From: CAZDYP01 sp964509505
GTDB taxonomy: Bacteria; Chloroflexota; Anaerolineae; JACRMK01
Assembly: GCA_964509505.1 (NCBI GenBank)
Contig: CAZDYP010000115.1
Coordinates: 1-17,156 of the forward strand
Length of the DNA: 17,156 nucleotides
Direction: 5' to 3'
Position numbers and translations under genes: made by a program. Below are positions 13,356 to 17,156 of this stretch, piece by piece; the stretch's first letter is position 1, and every line of letters begins with the position of its first letter. The notes below the pieces were generated by a model, which saw only the letters and a program-made list of their open reading frames with translations, had not been told where the DNA came from and did not search any database.

Positions 13356-15794
13356 ATCCTGTTCATAGATCGTTTCACAAACCGTGCACTTCACCTTGCC
13401 CTTGCTGGCGACGACCATCAATGCGCCGTCTTTCGGGCAACGTTGCGCGACAGGACGATTCCATGATGTGAAGTCACAATGCGGATAATTCGCGCAGCCA
13501 TAGAAGATGCGCCCACGCTTCGTCTTGCGTTCGAGCAAGGCGCCGCCGTCTTTCGGACATGCCACGCCAATTTTGATGAGGAACGGCGTCGCCTTACGCT
13601 TGCACGTTGGATAATTGCTGCACGAAATGAACTTGCCGAACCGTCCGCGCTTGACGACCAACGGCGAGCCACACAACTCGCAAACCTCGCCTGTTGGTTC
13701 GTCCTCAACCTTCACGTTGGGCATCAGCGCTTCCGCTTTCTGCAACGATTGCGAGAACGGTGTATAGAAATCGCGCAGCACAGGCGTCCATTCTTTCGTG
13801 CCGTCGGCAATCTCGTCGAGTTCTTCTTCCATCTGCGCCGTGAAGCCAAGGTCAACCACCTCGGGGAAATGCGCGACGAGCAAATCGTTGACCACGAACC
13901 CGATCTCCGTCGGATGCAGACGCTTCTCCTTTACCTCGACGTAGCCGCGCGAGGTGATGGTCGAGAGCGTCGGCGCATACGTGCTAGGGCGACCAATGCC
14001 ATTCTCCTCTAACGCTTTGACGAGCGTTGCTTCCGAGTAACGCGGCGGTGGCTCGGTGAAGTGTTGCTCGGGAAGCAGGCGCAACAAATCCACGACTTCA
14101 CCTTCGCTCAACGGCGGTAAAATTTTTCCGACCACTTCATCGTCATTCTTGTTGCCATTCTCGCTGTTTTCCTCATACACGGCAAGGAAGCCCATGAACT
14201 TCACGACGGAGCCCGTCGCGCGAAATAGGTACGGCGGATTGGTGTAGCGCTCATCCAGCGCGATTTGTGATACAGCTGGCGCGATGCGCCAGTCACGATT
14301 CGCGCCCACCTCTACCGTCGTCACGTCGAACACCGCGCCTTCCATCTGGCTGGCGATGAAGCGCTTCCAAATTAAATCGTAGAGACGGAATTGGTCGCGC
14401 TCTAAGTCATCTTTGATAGCGGCGGGTTCGCGTCGCGCGGAGGTGGGGCGAATGGCTTCGTGCGCTTCTTGCGCATTCTGATGTCGGGTCTTATAGGTCG
14501 GCGGCGTTGGCGGCACGAACTCCGCGCCATATTTTTCGGCGATGAGCGCGCGCGCTTCGTCTTGCGCGACCTTTGCCACATTGGTTGAGTCGGTGCGCAT
14601 GTACGTGATGAGCCCAACGGTGCCTTCGCCCGACACCTCGATGCCTTCGTAGAGCTGCTGCGCGACAGCCATCGTCTTCTTCGCGCTGAAGCCGAGACGA
14701 CGCGACGCTTCTTGCTGCAGCGTGCTAGTCATAAACGGCGCAGGCGGATTGCGGCGTCGCTCGCTCTTCTTTACTTTGAGGATGATGTACGCCGCGCCTT
14801 CTAAATCCTTGACGACGGCATCCGCATCGTTCTGATTTTTCAAATCGGCGTCTGCGCCACGCGCCCTTACCAACTTCGCCACGAACGAGGGACGCGGCTT
14901 TGATTGCCGCGTTGCCATTTTCGCCAGCTCTGCGGCGAGCGACCAATACTCGACAGGCACGAACGCCATAATCTCGCGCTCGCGCTCGACCACCAAACGC
15001 ACTGCGGCTGATTGCACACGCCCCGCAGATAATCCGCCGCGCACTTTTTCCCACAACAACGGACTGATTTGATAGCCGACCAACCGATCAAGAATGCGTC
15101 GCGCTTGTTGCGCGTTCACCAAGCGCATGTCAAGCGCGCGCGGGTTGGCAAAGGCTTCGCGGATCGCGCCTTGCGTGATTTCGTCAAAGGCGACGCGCTT
15201 GGCGATGTCGGGCGGAATCGTCGCCGCTTCGATCAGATGCCAGGCAATCGCTTCGCCTTCGCGGTCAGGGTCGGTGGCGAGATACACTTCTGCGGCTTTC
15301 GCTGCCGCTGCTTGCAGTTCTTTGACGACTTCTTTCTTTTGATTCGGCACACGATACTTGGGCGCAAAATTGTTGGCGACATCCACACTCAATTGCGAAC
15401 GCAACAAATCGCGCACGTGCCCAACCGAGGCTTTAACCTGATACCCATGTCCTAAATACTTGCCAATCGTTTTCGCTTTTGAAGGAGATTCGACAATCAC
15501 GAGCTTGCCCGAGCGTTTGAGGTCAGTCGTCTTGCCGTTTTTGCGTCGGGACTTTGTCCCATTTGCCGAAGCGGGTGTGCGTGCTGCGCGTGGCTGCGCG
15601 ATGGGCTTGGGCAAGTCAGCGTGCGCAGGCGTCGCGCCCATGCGAAAGAGTGTGACGCCACACACGGGACAAGTCCCTTTCGTGGCGGGTGTGCCATTCG
15701 CGTTGTAGATGGCGACGGGGTTTTGTATGAGCCGCTTCGTCTTACACTTCATGCAATGGGCTTCAATAGATGGTTGTGTTTGAACTTCCGACAT
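13344..15794 (-). CDS. topA: DNA topoisomerase I with N-terminal zinc ribbon, 816 aa
   Basis: This type IA topoisomerase relaxes negative supercoils by a transient 5'-phosphotyrosine break. The TOPRIM domain begins at KLVIVESPSKAKTIGKYLG (E102), with the acidic triad D175, D177 and E179 in TDPDREGE. The nucleophile is Y398 in GLITYMRTDST. Three C-terminal Topo_C zinc fingers lie at about 705-731, 746-773 and 786-806. Unusually, residues 1-60 form an extra zinc ribbon (C14, C17, C42, C45 with KCKTKR and CPVCG) joined by a basic Ala/Lys linker. I know a free-standing or fused small domain of this type (DUF5679-like) from Chloroflexota. AGAGGAG lies 13 bases before the ATG at 15794, longer than usual. 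The final LVA and the stop come from the repeat array. Confidence 0.95.
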   Translation of the reverse strand: MSEVQTQPSIEAHCMKCKTKRLIQNPVAIYNANGTPATKGTCPVCGVTLFRMGATPAHADLPKPIAQPRAARTPASANGTKSRRKNGKTTDLKRSGKLVIVESPSKAKTIGKYLGHGYQVKASVGHVRDLLRSQLSVDVANNFAPKYRVPNQKKEVVKELQAAAAKAAEVYLATDPDREGEAIAWHLIEAATIPPDIAKRVAFDEITQGAIREAFANPRALDMRLVNAQQARRILDRLVGYQISPLLWEKVRGGLSAGRVQSAAVRLVVEREREIMAFVPVEYWSLAAELAKMATRQSKPRPSFVAKLVRARGADADLKNQNDADAVVKDLEGAAYIILKVKKSERRRNPPAPFMTSTLQQEASRRLGFSAKKTMAVAQQLYEGIEVSGEGTVGLITYMRTDSTNVAKVAQDEARALIAEKYGAEFVPPTPPTYKTRHQNAQEAHEAIRPTSARREPAAIKDDLERDQFRLYDLIWKRFIASQMEGAVFDVTTVEVGANRDWRIAPAVSQIALDERYTNPPYLFRATGSVVKFMGFLAVYEENSENGNKNDDEVVGKILPPLSEGEVVDLLRLLPEQHFTEPPPRYSEATLVKALEENGIGRPSTYAPTLSTITSRGYVEVKEKRLHPTEIGFVVNDLLVAHFPEVVDLGFTAQMEEELDEIADGTKEWTPVLRDFYTPFSQSLQKAEALMPNVKVEDEPTGEVCELCGSPLVVKRGRFGKFISCSNYPTCKRKATPFLIKIGVACPKDGGALLERKTKRGRIFYGCANYPHCDFTSWNRPVAQRCPKDGALMVVASKGKVKCTVCETIYEQDLVA

Positions 15795-15817
15795 GCAGTA
15801 TTACCAACTCCTCTGAT

Positions 15818-15875
15818 TAGTCGCTAGTCGCTAGTCGCTAGTCGCTAACGACTAACGACTAGCGACTAGCGACTA
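15818..15875. repeat. Eight-unit heptamer fold-back array (TAGTCGC x4, inverse x4)
   Basis: Four exact TAGTCGC units (15818-15845) are followed by TA and then four inverted units: on the minus strand these read TAGTCGC twice and TAGTCGT twice. The two 28-nt arms match at 26 positions, and both mismatches become G-U wobbles in the minus-strand RNA, so the transcript can pair along its full length. The outermost TAG on that strand is the stop codon of the four-TM gene. The other end lies 23 bp before the topA start. Confidence 0.85.
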
Positions 15876-16520
15876 CTCGCGTAACATCCAAAAATAGGCA
15901 AAGGCTTGCCAGCCAAACGCCAGCGCGCCAACGATGAACGCCACCGTTTGCAGCGAGGCGTTCAGCTTCACATCCAAAAACATCGTGCCTGCGCCAAATG
16001 CAAGACTATCGAGCATGACGACGAATAGGCACATGTAAAACGTGATTGAACCCCACCGATTCAGTGGAGGGATGGTGCTCTCGCGCCAGAGAAACGCCTC
16101 GGCGATGTGGGGAAAGCGTTTGATGTAAAACTCTTTGATGCGGTTCATGGCAAGCATACTATCGTGCCACGCTTGGCGCAAGCGAATGAGATGCAGCAGC
16201 GTGAATACGCCCGTCATCCCCACCAGCCAAAATACGGCGGCAAACACTATGGAAGGCAGTCGCCCTGTTGGTCCGAGCGCCGAGTTCAGCTGCGCGACGT
16301 TGTCAACATGCCCTGCATCCAATTGCGCCAACGCAAACGCAATCGAACCGAGCGCGCCTGCGACGAGGATGAAGAACTCAAAAATTTTGCGACGATCTTC
16401 TGTCGCTTCTTCAATCGTCTCGCGCGCGTACTCGAACTCCAGGCGCAAAATGGATTCTGGGTCGAATTCGCTTACGGGCGGTGTGACCTGAATAGGGGGG
16501 GAGGCAGATGGGGTTGGCAT
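15873..16520 (-). CDS. Four-TM membrane protein, 215 aa
   Basis: I do not recognise a named family. An acidic N-terminal segment with the charged pattern LRLEFEYARETIEEATEDRRK (about 25-45) runs straight into TM1 (about 47-66). TM2 is at about 88-112, TM3 at about 156-182 and TM4 at about 190-212. A cytoplasmic loop of about 40 residues between TM2 and TM3 has many basic and aromatic residues (MNRIKEFYIKRFPHIAEAFLWRE). Its function is unknown; the fold resembles small four-helix membrane proteins of the SLATT/hypothetical type only in general layout. Start choice: the ATG at 16520 begins a natural N-terminus but has no ribosome site; the ATG at 16586 has AGGGGA five bases upstream but adds 22 residues that are mostly translated repeat (ISPLSPLISPSLPF). 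The stop is supplied by the heptamer array. Confidence 0.8.
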   Translation of the reverse strand: MPTPSASPPIQVTPPVSEFDPESILRLEFEYARETIEEATEDRRKIFEFFILVAGALGSIAFALAQLDAGHVDNVAQLNSALGPTGRLPSIVFAAVFWLVGMTGVFTLLHLIRLRQAWHDSMLAMNRIKEFYIKRFPHIAEAFLWRESTIPPLNRWGSITFYMCLFVVMLDSLAFGAGTMFLDVKLNASLQTVAFIVGALAFGWQAFAYFWMLRE

Positions 16521-16532
16521 AAATTCATCAAA

Positions 16533-16621
16533 GGGGAGCGAAGGGGAGATAAGAGGAGATAAGGGGGAAATCAATGCGACATGCATTTCCCCTAATCTCC
16601 CCTCATTGCCATAATCTCCCC
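16533..16621. repeat. GGGGAGAT purine/pyrimidine fold-back between manC and the four-TM gene
   Basis: A purine-rich arm (16533-16571) built of GGGGAGATAAG-type words faces a pyrimidine-rich arm (16585-16621) built of the inverse, TAATCTCCCC. The inner 17 or so base pairs, ending in GGGGAAAT/ATTTCCCC, are strong around a 13-nt loop; the outer part is looser. G-runs on the plus strand, including one at about 16495-16500, could also form a G-quadruplex. Confidence 0.6.
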
Positions 16622-16630
16622 GTATTGCCC

Positions 16631-17156
16631 TCAAAGTAGTTCAGTGTGTTGTTGTTTCTTCAATTGCTCCACAATCTCTTTCACGTCTTGTGCGCGCTCT
16701 TTCGGGCAAATCAGTATCGCGTCGTCCGTTTCGACGATGACGAGGTCGCGCAAGCCAACGGTGGCGATGAGCTTGCCATTGGAATAGATGAGTGAGTTGT
16801 GCGTATCGTAGCCGATATGATGGCCGCGCACGACGTTGCCTTCGGGATTCTTAGGCAACAGGTCGTGCAAGGTCGCCCACGAACCGATATCACTCCAGCC
16901 AATTTCGACAGGAATCACGGCGGCTTTATCTGTGCGTTCCATGATGCCTTTGTCAATCGTTTCGTTTTTGACATGGGGCCAAATGCGATTGAGCGTCTCG
17001 CTCGCTCGTGCTGTGCCATAGGCGCCGATGATATCGTCAAGTTGTCGCATGAAGTTTGGCAGATAGCGCGTGAACTCCGCGAGAATTACATCCACCCGCC
17101 ATGTAAACATGCCTGTATTCCATGAGAAGTTGCCCGTTTCGATCATGTGACGCGCG
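16631..17156 (-). CDS. manC: Mannose-1-phosphate guanylyltransferase, C-terminal part (cut by window end)
   Basis: This is the C-terminal half of a GDP-mannose pyrophosphorylase, which makes GDP-mannose from GTP and mannose-1-phosphate for glycan synthesis. The frame is open to the window end and reads ARHMIETGNFSWNTGMF there, so the ATG at 17146 is internal, not the start. Landmarks are WNTGMFTW (sugar-binding region), the four-helix stretch around IWPHVKNETIDKGIMERT, and VIPVEIGWSDIGSWATLHDLL. A left-handed helix-like end follows (GNVVRGHHIGYDTHNSLIYSNG). It ends without the phosphomannose isomerase cupin domain found in bifunctional ManC/AlgA, so it is monofunctional. The N-terminal nucleotide-binding motif lies outside the window. 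It may be cotranscribed with the four-TM gene across the 110-bp repeat-filled gap. Confidence 0.9.
   Translation of the reverse strand, partial: ARHMIETGNFSWNTGMFTWRVDVILAEFTRYLPNFMRQLDDIIGAYGTARASETLNRIWPHVKNETIDKGIMERTDKAAVIPVEIGWSDIGSWATLHDLLPKNPEGNVVRGHHIGYDTHNSLIYSNGKLIATVGLRDLVIVETDDAILICPKERAQDVKEIVEQLKKQQHTELL

Noticed and set aside
15818..15875. CRISPR array
   Set aside because: The units are 7 bp, directly adjacent, half are inverted, and there are no spacers or cas genes.

Overview
The window looks like chromosomal DNA of a moderately GC-rich bacterium. It is most likely a member of the Chloroflexota (Anaerolineae or relatives). That placement is inferred from three things: a topoisomerase I with an N-terminal zinc-ribbon extension of the type I associate with this phylum, the mix of short metabolic operons and single membrane genes, and intergenic gaps packed with short-word inverted repeats. 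No rRNA, tRNA, CRISPR array, prophage or intact insertion sequence was found. All genes look ordinary and intact except the last, which is cut by the window end.

Layout. A small PPOX/F420-type flavin-fold protein lies on the minus strand (178-564). A plus-strand operon follows: a short-chain dehydrogenase (937-1728), an alpha/beta hydrolase whose start overlaps the SDR stop (ATGA), and HemW (2624-3808). It converges on a minus-strand Amidase_2 protein (3942-4664). A 383-bp gap with two divergent promoters leads to a plus-strand RelA/SpoT-like HD hydrolase (5048-5737), which meets an unrecognised minus-strand gene (5807-6586) across a strong two-part hairpin.

From there to the right end every gene is on the minus strand. 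In transcription order they are: manC (partial), a four-TM membrane protein, topA, xerC-type recombinase, M24 Xaa-Pro peptidase, a two-TM membrane protein with its own promoter and terminator, proline dehydrogenase with its own near-consensus promoter, a secreted M23/FN3 peptidase, an SDR, a 172-bp MITE-like non-coding element, and the unrecognised gene. topA, xerC and the M24 peptidase are plausibly one housekeeping block.

The unusual content is between the genes. At least seven gaps hold arrays of a heptamer related to TAGTCGC or its inverse GCGACTA, often folded back on themselves. At four gene ends the stop codon is the TAG of the array itself, and in topA the last three codons also come from it. 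Other gaps hold different word families with the same fold-back design: CATGAC words before hemW, CAAGTT words at 686-706 and 7603-7672, GGGGAGAT words before the four-TM gene. Where I could score a nearly perfect hairpin, the mismatches read as G-U pairs on the transcribed strand. No new multi-gene system is evident; the repeat architecture and the 172-bp element are the best candidates for something undescribed.
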